Below are positions 37,690-45,853 of a stretch of 45,853 nucleotides of DNA, one piece after another (the stretch's first letter is position 1; each line of letters begins with the position of its first letter). Below the pieces are notes generated by a model, which saw nothing but the letters and a program-made list of their open reading frames with translations, searched no databases and had not been told where the DNA came from. The stretch is from Aneurinibacillus aneurinilyticus ATCC 12856 (GTDB lineage Bacteria; Bacillota; Bacilli; Aneurinibacillales; Aneurinibacillaceae): the NCBI RefSeq assembly GCF_000466385.1, contig NZ_KE952728.1, positions 1-45,853 of the forward strand. The letters run 5' to 3'. The position numbers and the translations under genes were made by a program.

Positions 37690-38631
37690 TTACAATAATT
37701 CTTTTGCTTTAGCGGCAATGTTTTCGGCAGTTAGACCATATTTTTCCAGCAGCTCATCCGGCGTACCTGACTCACCGAACGTATCTTCTACACCGACACG
37801 GCGCAGCTTAGCCGGATGCTTCTCACATAATACTTCCGCCACAGCAGCACCAAGACCACCATAAATATTGCATTCTTCTGCCGTCACAATACCTTTCGTT
37901 TCCTGCGCAGCTTTTACAATAATATCCTCATCGATTGGCTTAATGGTGGCCATGTTAATGACACGTGCCTGAATACCTTCTTGCGCCAGCAATTCAGCAG
38001 CTTCTACAGCAATATGCACCATAACACCGGTCGCAATAATCGCCACATCATTTCCTTCACGGATTTGTACACCTTTGCCGATCTCGAATTCATAATCCTC
38101 CCTGAACAATACCGGTACGCTCGGACGTCCCATCCGAATGTACATTGGACCGTATGTGTTCGCTGCTGCATGAATCGCCTTTTTCGTTTCGGTCGCATCT
38201 GCCGGAACGATAACCGTCATATTCGGGATGGCACGCATTAACGCGATATCTTCTACTGCTTGATGGGATGCGCCGTCTTCGCCCAGCGTCAATCCCTGAT
38301 GCGTGACCGCAATTTTTACGTTCAGGTTCGGATAGCATACAGAGTTGCGAATCATATCGGCTACACGCAAGGAACCGAATAAAGCAAACGTGCTGGCGAA
38401 TGGAATTTTGCCGCAGGTTGCCAGACCAGCCGCCATGCCAATCATATTCGCCTCGGCGATCCCCACATCAAAAAAACGCTCCGGAAATTCCTTAGCGAAA
38501 TCCGCTGTTTTCGTCGATTTTGCCAAATCGGCATCCAATACTACGATATTCTGGTTTTCACGTCCCAGTTCTACCAGAGCTTGGCCATAGGCATCACGTG
38601 TCGCAATTTTTTTTACCGTTGTTTTCTCCAT
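37690..38631 (-). CDS. Transketolase, C-terminal half (split enzyme)
   Basis: Second subunit of a two-gene transketolase. The 313 residues hold the pyrimidine-binding domain (about 5-170, with DADLAKSTKT, GIAEANMIGMAAGLA carrying the TPP-contacting Glu) and the transketolase C-terminal domain (about 185-310). The ATG at 38631 shares one base with the stop of the N-terminal half (TAATG), with GGGGGGAGAG upstream. Split transketolases are known in archaea and several Firmicutes. The sugar substrates cannot be read from the sequence; a 1-deoxyxylulose synthase is less likely because the halves lack its typical insertions. Confidence 0.9.
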   Translation of the reverse strand: MEKTTVKKIATRDAYGQALVELGRENQNIVVLDADLAKSTKTADFAKEFPERFFDVGIAEANMIGMAAGLATCGKIPFASTFALFGSLRVADMIRNSVCYPNLNVKIAVTHQGLTLGEDGASHQAVEDIALMRAIPNMTVIVPADATETKKAIHAAANTYGPMYIRMGRPSVPVLFREDYEFEIGKGVQIREGNDVAIIATGVMVHIAVEAAELLAQEGIQARVINMATIKPIDEDIIVKAAQETKGIVTAEECNIYGGLGAAVAEVLCEKHPAKLRRVGVEDTFGESGTPDELLEKYGLTAENIAAKAKELL

Positions 38632-39476
38632 TATTGCTCTCCCCCCTGCCCGCACAGTTCCTCAAGCGCCTGTGCCAATTGCTCCGCATTCGGTGCCGTA
38701 CCGTGCCATCCGCATGCATTCTCCATGTATGATACGCCTTTTCCTTTTACCGTATGGGCAACGATGAATGTCGGCATGCCTTTTACTGATTTCGCTTCAT
38801 CTAAAGCAGCAATAATCTCTTCCAGGTTGTGGCCGTCGATTTCGATAACATGCCAGTTAAACGCACGGAATTTATCCGCAACCGGCCCAACATTCATGAT
38901 GTCTTCTACATTACCGTCGATTTGCAGATGATTATAATCGAGAATCGCCACCAGGTTGTCCAGCTTGTAATGGCCGGCTGCCATAGCAGCTTCCCACACC
39001 ATGCCTTCCTGAATTTCTCCATCACCAAGCAGGGCATATACACGATAATCGCGCTTATCAAGACGTGCGGCTAATGCCATGCCGTTCGCCGCCGATAGGC
39101 CCTGGCCGAGCGAACCTGTACTCTGCTCCACGCCTGGCAGCATCTTTTTGCTCGGGTGTCCTTGCAGACGAGAATTGATTTTGCGGAAAGTAGCCAGCTC
39201 CTCTTTGGGCAGGTAGCCCTTCTCTGCCAGTGAAGCATATAATACCGGACTCGCATGTCCTTTACTCAACACAAATCGATCACGATCCGGATCAGTGACT
39301 TTATCCGGGCCCACATTCATCTCATGGAAATACAAAACCGACAGAATATCTGCCGCAGACAGCGAACCGCCAGGATGTCCGGAATTGGCCGCTGCTACCA
39401 TCTTAACGATTTCCTGACGGATATTGTTTGCGTGCTGCTTAAGCTCTGTGAGTGTTCCCTCTGTAACTGTACTCAT
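38631..39476 (-). CDS. Transketolase, N-terminal half (split enzyme)
   Basis: TPP/magnesium-binding subunit of 281 residues. It has [19 protein letters not shown] near 32-50 and the TPP motif [15 protein letters not shown] near 150-164 followed by LDYN. It ends where full-length transketolase continues into the pyrimidine domain, which the next gene encodes. AGGAGAGGG lies before the ATG. Upstream are a long palindrome (39575-39610) and the prfB terminator structure. The two halves form one operon. Confidence 0.92.
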   Translation of the reverse strand: MSTVTEGTLTELKQHANNIRQEIVKMVAAANSGHPGGSLSAADILSVLYFHEMNVGPDKVTDPDRDRFVLSKGHASPVLYASLAEKGYLPKEELATFRKINSRLQGHPSKKMLPGVEQSTGSLGQGLSAANGMALAARLDKRDYRVYALLGDGEIQEGMVWEAAMAAGHYKLDNLVAILDYNHLQIDGNVEDIMNVGPVADKFRAFNWHVIEIDGHNLEEIIAALDEAKSVKGMPTFIVAHTVKGKGVSYMENACGWHGTAPNAEQLAQALEELCGQGGEQ

Positions 39477-39574
39477 TCCCTCTCCTCCACAACATAAGTT
39501 TTACGATATATGTAAAATTGAATACGCCAGCCGCGCCGGAGCCATTCGTCTGCCAACCTTCTATCAGCAGCACA

Positions 39575-39610
39575 AATAACGGTAACACGAATGTTTCGTA
39601 TACCGTTATT
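39575..39610. promoter_or_regulatory. 36-bp palindrome upstream of the split transketolase
   Basis: AATAACGGTA (39575-39584) and TACCGTTATT (39601-39610) are perfect complements, and the inner CACGAA/TTCGTA adds five more pairs around a three-base centre. It lies about 100 bases before the transketolase start with no T-run. It fits an operator for a dimeric repressor or a leader hairpin. Confidence 0.6.
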
Positions 39611-39673
39611 ATCCGTCTAAATAGCGCATACTCACCCATTCATTTTTATCTATTCTTCCGAGAATATTATTTA

Positions 39674-39790
39674 AAAAACTTGCGAAGCATGTGCCAAATG
39701 TTGCTTTTCTAAACAAAGCTGCATAAGTGCAACTAAGGCGGTTGCCTGCGCGAAAGCTTCGCACAATGGGCGACATGCCCGCAAGTTTTT
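39674..39790 (-). terminator. Long branched terminator-like structure after prfB
   Basis: Closing stem AAAAACTTGCG (39674-39684) with CGCAAGTTTTT (39780-39790), extended by GCATGT/ACATGC (39687-39692/39773-39778). About 80 bases inside can form further hairpins (TGCGcGAA/TTCGCA at 39747-39763, GTTGC/GCAAC at 39700-39733). On the minus strand it ends in six T residues, so it should terminate prfB, but it is far larger than a simple terminator. Confidence 0.7.
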
Positions 39791-39801
39791 CTTACGCACC
39801 A

Positions 39802-40918
39802 TCATGATTGTGCAGTGTGTCCCAGCTGCTGACGAAGATAGGCATCAATGAACGGAGTCAGCTCTCCATCCATTACCGCCTGCACATTTCCCGTCTCGTG
39901 GTTTGTGCGATGATCTTTCACCATGCTGTATGGATGGAACACGTAGGAGCGAATCTGGCTGCCCCAGCCGATCTCTTTTTGTTCGCCGCGCAGCTTAGCC
40001 GCCTCTTCCTCCTGCTCCTGAATTTTGCGTTCATACAGCTTGGAACGAAGCATCTTCATCGCTCTCTCGCGGTTCTTAATCTGTGAGCGCTCCGTTTGGC
40101 AAGTCACCACAACCCCTGTCGGCACATGCGTAATCCGTACCGCGGAGTCGGTTGTATTCACGTGCTGGCCGCCCGCACCGCTGGAACGGTATGTGTCGAT
40201 TTTCAATTCATCCGGCTTAATGTCAATTTCGATATCGTCGTCAATCTCCGGCATGACGTCACACGATACGAACGAAGTGTGACGACGTCCGGATGAGTCA
40301 AACGGAGAGATGCGCACCAATCGGTGAACGCCTTTTTCCGCCTTTAAATACCCATAAGCGTTATGTCCTTTGATTAACAGGGTGACGCTTTTCACCCCGG
40401 CTTCCTCACCCGGCAAGTAATCGAGCGTTTCCACCTTAAAGCCTTGCTTCTCAGCCCATCGAGTATACATGCGCAGCAGCATATCAGCCCAGTCCTGTGA
40501 TTCTGTACCACCTGCGCCAGGGTGCAGTTCAAGCATCGCATTCTTCCTGTCGTACGGCTGGCTAAGCAGCAGCTGCAACTCATACTCGTTCAACCGCTCC
40601 TGCAATGCCTCTGTCTCCTTCACAATGTCAGGGATGAGTGATTCATCTTCCTCTTCGGCGTACAAGTCCATCATTACTTCGATATCCTCATACGCCGTCT
40701 CCATCTGCTGGATGGCAGTAACCGCATCTTTCAACACATTGACCTCGCCGATAACAGCCTGGGCGGCTTCGTTATCGTCCCAAAAATTCGGCATCGCCAT
40801 CTTTTCTTCTAACGCAGCAATTTGTTTTTGTTTGCCAGGGAGGTCAAAGAGACCCCCTAATTTCAGCCAATCGCTTGCCGATGGCTGTCATATGCTGTTT
40901 CGCTTCTGTCAGTGGCAT
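39802..40918 (-). CDS. prfB: Peptide chain release factor 2, with programmed +1 frameshift
   Basis: Recognises UGA and UAA stop codons on the ribosome. A first frame of 24 codons runs from the ATG at 40918 to an in-frame TGA at 40844-40846. The site AGGGGG, three bases, CTT TGA C is the classical RF2 autoregulation signal. A +1 shift at CTT gives Asp25 and a 371-residue protein. The RF2-specific SPF tripeptide and the catalytic GGQ ([10 protein letters not shown]) are present. Its AGGAGGA ribosome binding site lies within the last codons of secA, so it belongs to the secA operon. Confidence 0.97.
40844..40858 (-). other. Programmed +1 frameshift site of prfB
   Basis: AGGGGG (40853-40858) acts as an internal Shine-Dalgarno three bases before the slippery CTT (40847-40849), which precedes TGA (40844-40846) and C. 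When RF2 is scarce, termination is slow and the ribosome shifts to read GAC. Confidence 0.95.
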
Positions 40919-40921
40919 GCT

Positions 40922-43441
40922 CTATTCCTCCTGACCGCAGCAGTTCTTATATTTTTTTCCGCTTCCGCAATAGCACGGATCATTGCGCCCAATTTTCGGT
41001 TCCTGGCGACGGACCGGCTTCTTCGGAGCTGGTTCGCCGGAGTCAGACGGCGCAATTGCCTGTCCCTTGGCTACTTCTTGACGCTGCAGATTGTTGCCGA
41101 TATTGGCTTTCATAATATATGTCGCAACCTCTTCCTCGATGCTTGCAATCATCTGATTGAACATCTCATAGCCTTCCATCTGGTACTCACGCAACGGATC
41201 AGTCTGACCGTACGCCCGCAGATGGATACCTTGACGGAATTGATCCATCGCATCAATATGGTCCATCCATTTGCTGTCTACCGCACGCAATACGACAACT
41301 TTCTCGAATTCACGGAATTCCGCTTCATCCATTAATTGCTCACGCTCGGCATACAGACGCTCAACCAGCTCGCGGAACACTTCCACGATTTCTTCGCGAT
41401 CCTTGCCCCAAATATCTTTTGCTTCTAATTGTCCTTCATGCAGGAATGTACCGTTGCAATGACTTATAAGCGCCTCAAGATCCCACTCTTCCTCTACAAC
41501 CTCATCAGGGCAATGAACATCGATAAGGCGCTCAACATGGGACATAATCATACCAATAACCACATCGCGCAGCGATTCAGACTCAAGCACTTCACGACGT
41601 TGTTTGTAAATAACCGTACGCTGTTGATTCATCACATCGTCATATTGCAAAACAACACGACGCATGTCGAAGTTTGCACCTTCCACACGCTTCTGTGACG
41701 ATTCAATGGCCCGGGACACCATTTTGCTCTCGATCGGCATATCTTCTTCCATGCCTAGACGATCCATCATACCCATAATGTTTTCGGAACCGAACTTGCG
41801 CATCAGCTCGTCTTCCAATGAGATGAAAAATTGAGAGGAACCCGGGTCCCCTTGACGGCCGGCACGTCCACGCAACTGGTTATCGATCCGGCGGCTCTCA
41901 TGACGCTCCGTACCGATAATATGAAGGCCGCCGATTTCAGCTACCCCTTCTCCCAGCTTAATGTCCGTACCCCGGCCCGCCATGTTGGTTGCGATTGTTA
42001 CCGCACCACGCTGCCCTGCCAAAGAAACGATTTCCGCCTCACGTTCATGCTGCTTCGCGTTCAGCACTTCATGACGGATGCCTTTTTTGCGCAACAAGCC
42101 AGAGATAAGCTCCGACTTCTCAATTGATGTTGTACCTACGAGCACCGGACGGCCTTCCTTATGATGTATCTCCACATCGTCTACTACAGCACGATACTTG
42201 CCTCGTTCTGTTTTATAAATCGCATCTGGCTTATCCTCACGAATAACTGGCTTATTCGTCGGGATAACTACCACATGAAGGCCATAGATTTTCTGGAACT
42301 CCTCTTCCTCTGTCTTCGCTGTACCGGTCATGCCGCCCAGCTTTTCATACATGCGGAAATAATTCTGCAAAGTGATCGTCGCAAGCGTCATGCTCTCGTT
42401 CTGTACTTGCAGACCTTCCTTCGCTTCAATCGCCTGATGCAAACCGTCGCTGTACCTGCGTCCCTGCATAAGACGTCCGGTAAATTCATCAACGATGACA
42501 ACTTCTCCGTTGTCCACCACATAATCGATATCTCGCTTCATCAGCGCACGGGCTTTCAGCGCAATGTTAACATGGTGATTCAACAGAATATGATCATTGT
42601 CATACAAATTTTCGATATTGAACGCACGTTCAACTTCCGCGACCCCTTTCTCTGTCAAGGATACGGAATTCGCCTTAATGTCGATCGTATAATGTTCCTC
42701 TTCCTTCAAGCGTACAGCAAAACGGGCTGCTACATGATAAAGCTCGGTCGATTTCTCTGCCTCACCTGAGATAATCAACGGTGTCCGCGCTTCATCAATC
42801 AGGATACTGTCCACCTCATCGACGATGCAATAGCTAAGCGGACGCTGTACCATTTGCTCTTTATATAGCACCATATTATCGCGCAAATAATCGAAGCCAA
42901 ATTCATTGTTCGTTCCGTACGTAATGTCGGCCGCGTATGCTTCACGCTTGGCATCCGGCGACATACCGTTCAAATTCACCGCCCAGGTCAAACCGAGGAA
43001 ATTGTAGATCTGTCCCATTTCTTCGGCATCGCGTGCTGCTAAGTATTCGTTAACCGTGATAACATGCACGCCTTTGCCAGCGAGTGCATTCAGATACGAT
43101 GGCAACGTTGCTACGAGCGTCTTCCCTTCACCGGTTCTCATCTCGGCGATTTTACCTTCGTGCAGCGCCATACCACCGATTAACTGGACGTCATAGTGAC
43201 GCATCCCGTGAACACGGCGACTGGCTTCGCGACATACCGCAAACGCCTCATATAAGATATCATCCAGCGTCTCGCCTTTGGCAAGCCGTTCTTTGAATTC
43301 ATCGGTTTTATTTCGCAGTTGTTCGTCTGTTAAAGCCTGCATTTGCGGTTCCAGAGCATTAATTTTTTCGACGCGCTTATTCAGCTTTTTTACGTCACGC
43401 TCATTGGAATCGCCTATAATTTTTTTGATTATTCCTAGCAT
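40922..43441 (-). CDS. secA: Preprotein translocase ATPase SecA
   Basis: Motor that drives unfolded preproteins through SecYEG at the membrane. The 839 residues show Walker A MRTGEGKT near 99-106, [19 protein letters not shown]2 with NMAGRGTDI and [11 protein letters not shown], and the C-terminal zinc motif [13 protein letters not shown] near 821-833 for SecB/ribosome contact. The length fits SecA1. AAGGGGA lies upstream of the ATG, and a promoter TTGTCA-N17-TAAAAT lies about 70 bases ahead. It is followed at once by prfB, the usual Bacillales order. Confidence 0.98.
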   Translation of the reverse strand: MLGIIKKIIGDSNERDVKKLNKRVEKINALEPQMQALTDEQLRNKTDEFKERLAKGETLDDILYEAFAVCREASRRVHGMRHYDVQLIGGMALHEGKIAEMRTGEGKTLVATLPSYLNALAGKGVHVITVNEYLAARDAEEMGQIYNFLGLTWAVNLNGMSPDAKREAYAADITYGTNNEFGFDYLRDNMVLYKEQMVQRPLSYCIVDEVDSILIDEARTPLIISGEAEKSTELYHVAARFAVRLKEEEHYTIDIKANSVSLTEKGVAEVERAFNIENLYDNDHILLNHHVNIALKARALMKRDIDYVVDNGEVVIVDEFTGRLMQGRRYSDGLHQAIEAKEGLQVQNESMTLATITLQNYFRMYEKLGGMTGTAKTEEEEFQKIYGLHVVVIPTNKPVIREDKPDAIYKTERGKYRAVVDDVEIHHKEGRPVLVGTTSIEKSELISGLLRKKGIRHEVLNAKQHEREAEIVSLAGQRGAVTIATNMAGRGTDIKLGEGVAEIGGLHIIGTERHESRRIDNQLRGRAGRQGDPGSSQFFISLEDELMRKFGSENIMGMMDRLGMEEDMPIESKMVSRAIESSQKRVEGANFDMRRVVLQYDDVMNQQRTVIYKQRREVLESESLRDVVIGMIMSHVERLIDVHCPDEVVEEEWDLEALISHCNGTFLHEGQLEAKDIWGKDREEIVEVFRELVERLYAEREQLMDEAEFREFEKVVVLRAVDSKWMDHIDAMDQFRQGIHLRAYGQTDPLREYQMEGYEMFNQMIASIEEEVATYIMKANIGNNLQRQEVAKGQAIAPSDSGEPAPKKPVRRQEPKIGRNDPCYCGSGKKYKNCCGQEE

Positions 43442-43510
43442 CGGGTATCCAATCCCCTTCCAATCTTCACTCTTCTTGCTAGTGGAGCAATAGGACTGCT
43501 CTAAATTTTA

Positions 43511-43539
43511 ATTTTAACAGTATCATAGGGGGTTGACAA
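43511..43539 (-). promoter_or_regulatory. Sigma-A promoter of secA
   Basis: Minus strand TTGTCA (43534-43539), 17 bases, TAAAAT (43511-43516). A small GAGCA/TGCTC hairpin occurs in the leader. Confidence 0.75.
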
Positions 43540-43561
43540 GAAATATAGGAAATACTATAAG
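43533..43561 (+). promoter_or_regulatory. Divergent promoter facing hpf (antisense direction)
   Basis: Plus strand TTGACA (43533-43538), 17 bases, TATAAG (43556-43561). Its -35 overlaps that of the secA promoter on the other strand. No plus-strand gene follows; transcription would run into the hpf terminator and antisense to hpf. Confidence 0.5.
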
Positions 43562-43585
43562 ATGGCAACCTTTTCTACCGCAATA

Positions 43586-43613
43586 CAAAAAAGGCGCTCA
43601 AGAGCGCCTTCTC
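43586..43613 (-). terminator. Intrinsic terminator of hpf
   Basis: Minus strand GGCGCTC, three bases, GAGCGCC, then six T residues, shortly after the hpf stop. Confidence 0.9.
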
Positions 43614-43631
43614 CGGTTTTATATATTTTGA

Positions 43632-44189
43632 TTACACGTTTTCCGGCTCAATCAGTCCATAGCGGCCATCCTTGCGACGGTACACAACGTTCACTTCTTC
43701 CGTCTCCGCATTGCTGAATACGAAGAAATTATGCCCCAGCATATCCATTTGCAGCACGGCTTCTTCAGCATCCATCGGCTTCAGGTTAAAGCGCTTTGTC
43801 TTCACAATTTCCAGCTGGTCGCTTTCGTCCTCCACCTGCGCTTCGTGGTCGGCGGCTAACGGATCGGCTTCCACGAACACTGCGCCTTGCTGGCGGTATT
43901 TGCGGTTCACTTTTGTTTTATGCTTGCGGATTTGCCGTTCTAATTTCTCAACGACCAGATCAATCGCCGCATACATATCGCTGTTCGTATCTTCAGCTCG
44001 GAGGATAACTCCCGGCATTGGAATAGTCACTTCCACTGTATGTTCACCTCGCAGTACGCGAAGCGTAACGTTGCAGGAAAATGAGGAAGTATTCTCAAAG
44101 TAGCGCTCAAGGCGACCGATTTTTTTCTCTACATAGTCTCGGAGTGCAGGAGTTACTTCGATATTTTCACCACGGGTGTTGTATTGCAT
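43632..44189 (-). CDS. hpf: Ribosome hibernation promoting factor, long form
   Basis: Binds the 30S subunit and dimerises ribosomes into inactive 100S particles in stationary phase. The 185-residue protein has the N-terminal S30AE/HPF domain (1-100, VTPALRDYVEKKIGRLERYF) and the C-terminal dimerisation domain (128-185, KRFNLKPMDAEEAVLQMDMLGHNFFVFSN). The ATG at 44189 has AAGGAGGAG upstream; the frame opening at 44261 covers the promoter. A sigma-H-type promoter lies 30-60 bases upstream. The gene has its own terminator and stands alone beside secA, the usual place. Confidence 0.97.
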   Translation of the reverse strand: MQYNTRGENIEVTPALRDYVEKKIGRLERYFENTSSFSCNVTLRVLRGEHTVEVTIPMPGVILRAEDTNSDMYAAIDLVVEKLERQIRKHKTKVNRKYRQQGAVFVEADPLAADHEAQVEDESDQLEIVKTKRFNLKPMDAEEAVLQMDMLGHNFFVFSNAETEEVNVVYRRKDGRYGLIEPENV

Positions 44190-44219
44190 ATAAATACTCC
44201 TCCTTTCATCTATATCTAT

Positions 44220-44249
44220 ATATTCCCCTTCCACGGCTGAAAATCCTTC
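44220..44249 (-). promoter_or_regulatory. Sigma-H-type promoter of hpf
   Basis: Minus strand GAAGGATTT (44241-44249), 12 bases, GGGGAATAT (44220-44228). This fits the sigma-H consensus RnAGGAwWW-N11-12-RnnGAATww at every defined position. hpf (yvyD) of B. subtilis is known to be under sigma-H and sigma-B. Confidence 0.75.
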
Positions 44250-44429
44250 TTTGCCCAACATTTTTTTACCATCTTTTGCGAACTTTTTGTGACATTTCCT
44301 TCGTTTCCAAAAACACTGCCTCCGCTTGCTTTAAAGGTAAAAACAGGATGAAATTCAGGGCGAAATCACACGGCAGGATATGGTATAAATGGAATAAGAA
44401 TATTTTTTCTGAAAAAAGGAGGGTAACGC

Positions 44430-45512
44430 ATGGGGCTGGTATCCACATCATACGAACTCATCGGGCGCATCCTATACACAGACATATACAATGAACGAGG
44501 GACGCTCCTGCTCGGCGCAGGGAAAATGCTGACCGCCAAAGACATCGATTCGCTGCTCACCAACCGGATTTTTGAAATTGCGGTCAAAGGCACCGCATAT
44601 GAAATGAAGCCCATCGACAACATCGCACCAGAGCTGCTGCATCAAATCGACGAAGCATGGAACTATGATCTAGAAATGGCCGTTATCTATAAGGAAACAC
44701 TCTCCGGTATCAAAGACTTATTAGGTAAGATCCAAGAAGGTGAACAGGCGAACATTCAGGAGATACTCACCCGATTCTTTCCTCTCATCAAGCATGCTTT
44801 AGAACATCGCCACGTTTTCCATCCGCTCCATACACTTAAGGGAAAAGACGAATACACATACCGCCACAGCATCAACGTTGGTCTCCTATCAGCACTCATT
44901 GCACGTCTGCTCGGGCTTCCTGACGAAGTGTGCATAGAAGTAGGCGAAGCCGGACTCTTTCATGATATCGGCAAGCTGGAGATTCCCGATGAAATTCTGA
45001 ATAAACCGGCCACGCTTAATAATGAAGAACGGGAAATGATGCGTAAGCATACGCAGTATGGATATGCATTGCTGCGTAAATTCCCTAATCTCCCCAAGTC
45101 ACTCGCTGATGTGGCGCTATTGCATCATGAACGTCTAAACGGAACAGGCTATCCATTCGGTCTACGGCATGAAAACATTCCTTTATCCGTGCAAATTGTG
45201 TCCGTAGCGGATAAATTCGATGCCCTCGTATCCGATCGGGTATACCGGGAGAAGGTATCTCCATTCGATGCGGCTGCCGTGCTCTGGAATGCCCAGTTCA
45301 CCGGACTTATGAATCCAGCTGTGGTGACACCATTCGTCACGTATATGATCGAATCATATATTGGTTCAAAGGTACGGCTGTCGAACGGTCAGGAAGGCGT
45401 AATTGTACGGTACAACCATCAGGAACCACTCCGCCCTCTCATTCAAACAGACAAAGGATCATTTACGAAGCTAGATGTAGAGCGGGACGTACAGATTGTG
45501 GAAGTATTATGA
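44430..45512 (+). CDS. HD-GYP domain protein, probable cyclic-di-GMP phosphodiesterase
   Basis: The 360-residue protein has an N-terminal region without a recognised sensor (1-135) and an HD-GYP domain (about 138-290). Metal-binding residues are visible: His146, His178-Asp179 in FHDIGK, His207, HH at 232-233, Asp261, and the GYP at 240-242 in NGTGYP. A C-terminal beta-rich tail (about 310-360) follows. No membrane segment is seen, so it is cytosolic. AGGAGGG lies before the ATG, and a weak -10 (TATAAA) near 44389 is the only promoter hint. The input signal is unknown; HD-GYP proteins may also cleave related cyclic dinucleotides. Confidence 0.88.
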   Translation: MGLVSTSYELIGRILYTDIYNERGTLLLGAGKMLTAKDIDSLLTNRIFEIAVKGTAYEMKPIDNIAPELLHQIDEAWNYDLEMAVIYKETLSGIKDLLGKIQEGEQANIQEILTRFFPLIKHALEHRHVFHPLHTLKGKDEYTYRHSINVGLLSALIARLLGLPDEVCIEVGEAGLFHDIGKLEIPDEILNKPATLNNEEREMMRKHTQYGYALLRKFPNLPKSLADVALLHHERLNGTGYPFGLRHENIPLSVQIVSVADKFDALVSDRVYREKVSPFDAAAVLWNAQFTGLMNPAVVTPFVTYMIESYIGSKVRLSNGQEGVIVRYNHQEPLRPLIQTDKGSFTKLDVERDVQIVEVL

Positions 45513-45531
45513 TATAAGACAACCTATACGA

Positions 45532-45562
45532 GTGCCGCCAGACTTCCTCATACTGGCGGCAC
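45532..45562 (+). terminator. Hairpin after the HD-GYP gene
   Basis: GTGCCGCCAG (45532-45541) and CTGGCGGCAC (45553-45562) form a perfect 10-bp stem, loop 11. No T-run follows, so termination may be weak. Confidence 0.6.
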
Positions 45563-45634
45563 AGATGCTATGCCCGCAACTGCCCCTTCCTATTCTCTAC
45601 CTTCCCTCTGCGAATGATCGGTCTCCACTGACTA

Positions 45635-45643
45635 TGATATAAT
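45635..45643 (+). promoter_or_regulatory. Extended -10 promoter pointing out of the window
   Basis: TGATATAAT matches TGnTATAAT exactly. No good -35 is present; the gene it would serve lies beyond the window, behind the repeat. Confidence 0.4.
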
Positions 45644-45678
45644 CAATAAAATATCGACAAAAGTAATCTACAAGTATG

Positions 45679-45853
45679 TATATAAATTACACTTGATATT
45701 TTAACAGGGTAACGTGGTTGGAAGGAGAAGATTCGGAAAAGAGAAAAGGTTAGATGCGCTCTGCGCTTCAGCAGAAGAAAGGCCAGCGTGTCTTTTTCCA
45801 ACAGCTCCCGTCCTTCCTTCTTTTCTTACCTCCCACCACAAAAATGTGTCGAT
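45679..45853. repeat. Dispersed intergenic repeat, copy B (cut by window end)
   Basis: Matches copy A (15250-15378) at both flanks, in the same orientation. It differs by an extra segment of about 46 bases at the hairpin tip (about 45752-45808). The purine-rich arm GGTTGGAAGGAGAAG and the pyrimidine-rich arm ending CTTACCTCCCACC are conserved. It may continue past 45853. Confidence 0.85.

Larger units (their letters stand above)
39477..39801. other. Intergenic region prfB to split transketolase
   Basis: No gene supported; a 66-residue frame at 39439-39639 overlaps the palindrome and has no clear ribosome binding site. The stretch holds the branched structure after prfB (39674-39790) and the palindrome (39575-39610). 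No strong promoter for the transketolase pair is visible. Confidence 0.7.
45513..45853. other. Intergenic region after the HD-GYP gene
   Basis: No gene is seen. It holds a hairpin after the HD-GYP gene (45532-45562), a plus-strand extended -10 (TGATATAAT, 45635-45643) that points out of the window, and copy B of the dispersed repeat (45679-45853). Confidence 0.7.

Noticed and set aside
39439-39639. 66-residue minus-strand frame upstream of the transketolase
   Set aside because: Overlaps the palindrome and the transketolase start and has no clear ribosome binding site.
1-45853. CRISPR array, tRNA, rRNA, prophage or complete insertion sequence
   Set aside because: No regularly spaced repeats, no tRNA or rRNA sequence and no phage or transposase genes were seen.

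Overview
The window looks like core chromosome of a low-GC Gram-positive spore former (Bacillota, order Bacillales). The gene order hprK-lgt-ppaX-yvoF-hisZGDBHAF(IE) and uvrB-uvrA next to csbA, minJ, ctpB and ftsEX is the arrangement known from Bacillus relatives. LexA boxes of the CGAAC-N4-GTTCG type, ArgR boxes and a near-perfect sigma-H promoter agree with this. A Paenibacillaceae-like genus (Aneurinibacillus or Brevibacillus type) is my best guess, but that is inference. No rRNA, tRNA, CRISPR array, prophage or complete insertion sequence is visible.

Layout. Almost everything lies on the minus strand, so transcription runs from high to low coordinates. Positions 1-381 are a hairpin-rich non-coding stretch. 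382-6895 is the complete histidine operon hisZ-G-D-B-H-A-F-IE, with its own sigma-A promoter. 7116-10130 is hprK-lgt-ppaX-yvoF. 10267-15127 is SOS-controlled uvrB-uvrA. 15479-21778 is a cell-envelope and division block: ftsE-ftsX, a secreted M23 peptidase, ctpB, a MinJ-like PDZ protein and csbA. 21990-24752 is argG-argH, and 24885-27371 is a Lon-family protease. Divergent from the protease on the plus strand is a small protein made of a free-standing DnaA domain I plus a coiled coil. 28301-36620 is the arginine operon argC-B-D-carA-carB-argF, which lacks argJ. A plus-strand coiled-coil microprotein follows, then a cytochrome c lipoprotein, a split transketolase pair, prfB with its programmed frameshift, secA, hpf (long form) and, on the plus strand, an HD-GYP protein.

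How the parts work together. The two arginine transcription units share one promoter design: the -35 hexamer TTGAAT lies inside an ARG box, 17 bases from the -10. The FtsEX/M23/CtpB/MinJ block joins a septal ABC-type signal transducer to a catalytically intact wall hydrolase, a signalling protease and a division-site protein. uvrB carries two LexA-type sites. hpf carries a sigma-H promoter, as expected for a stationary-phase ribosome-hibernation factor.

Most interesting for follow-up: the free-standing DnaA domain I protein; a leader between ftsX and the M23 gene in which one sequence arm can pair with either of two others; a dispersed intergenic repeat present at 15250-15378 and 45679-45853; a branched RNA-like structure after prfB and a long palindrome before the split transketolase; a hairpin that buries the ribosome binding site of the cytochrome gene; and the missing argJ.
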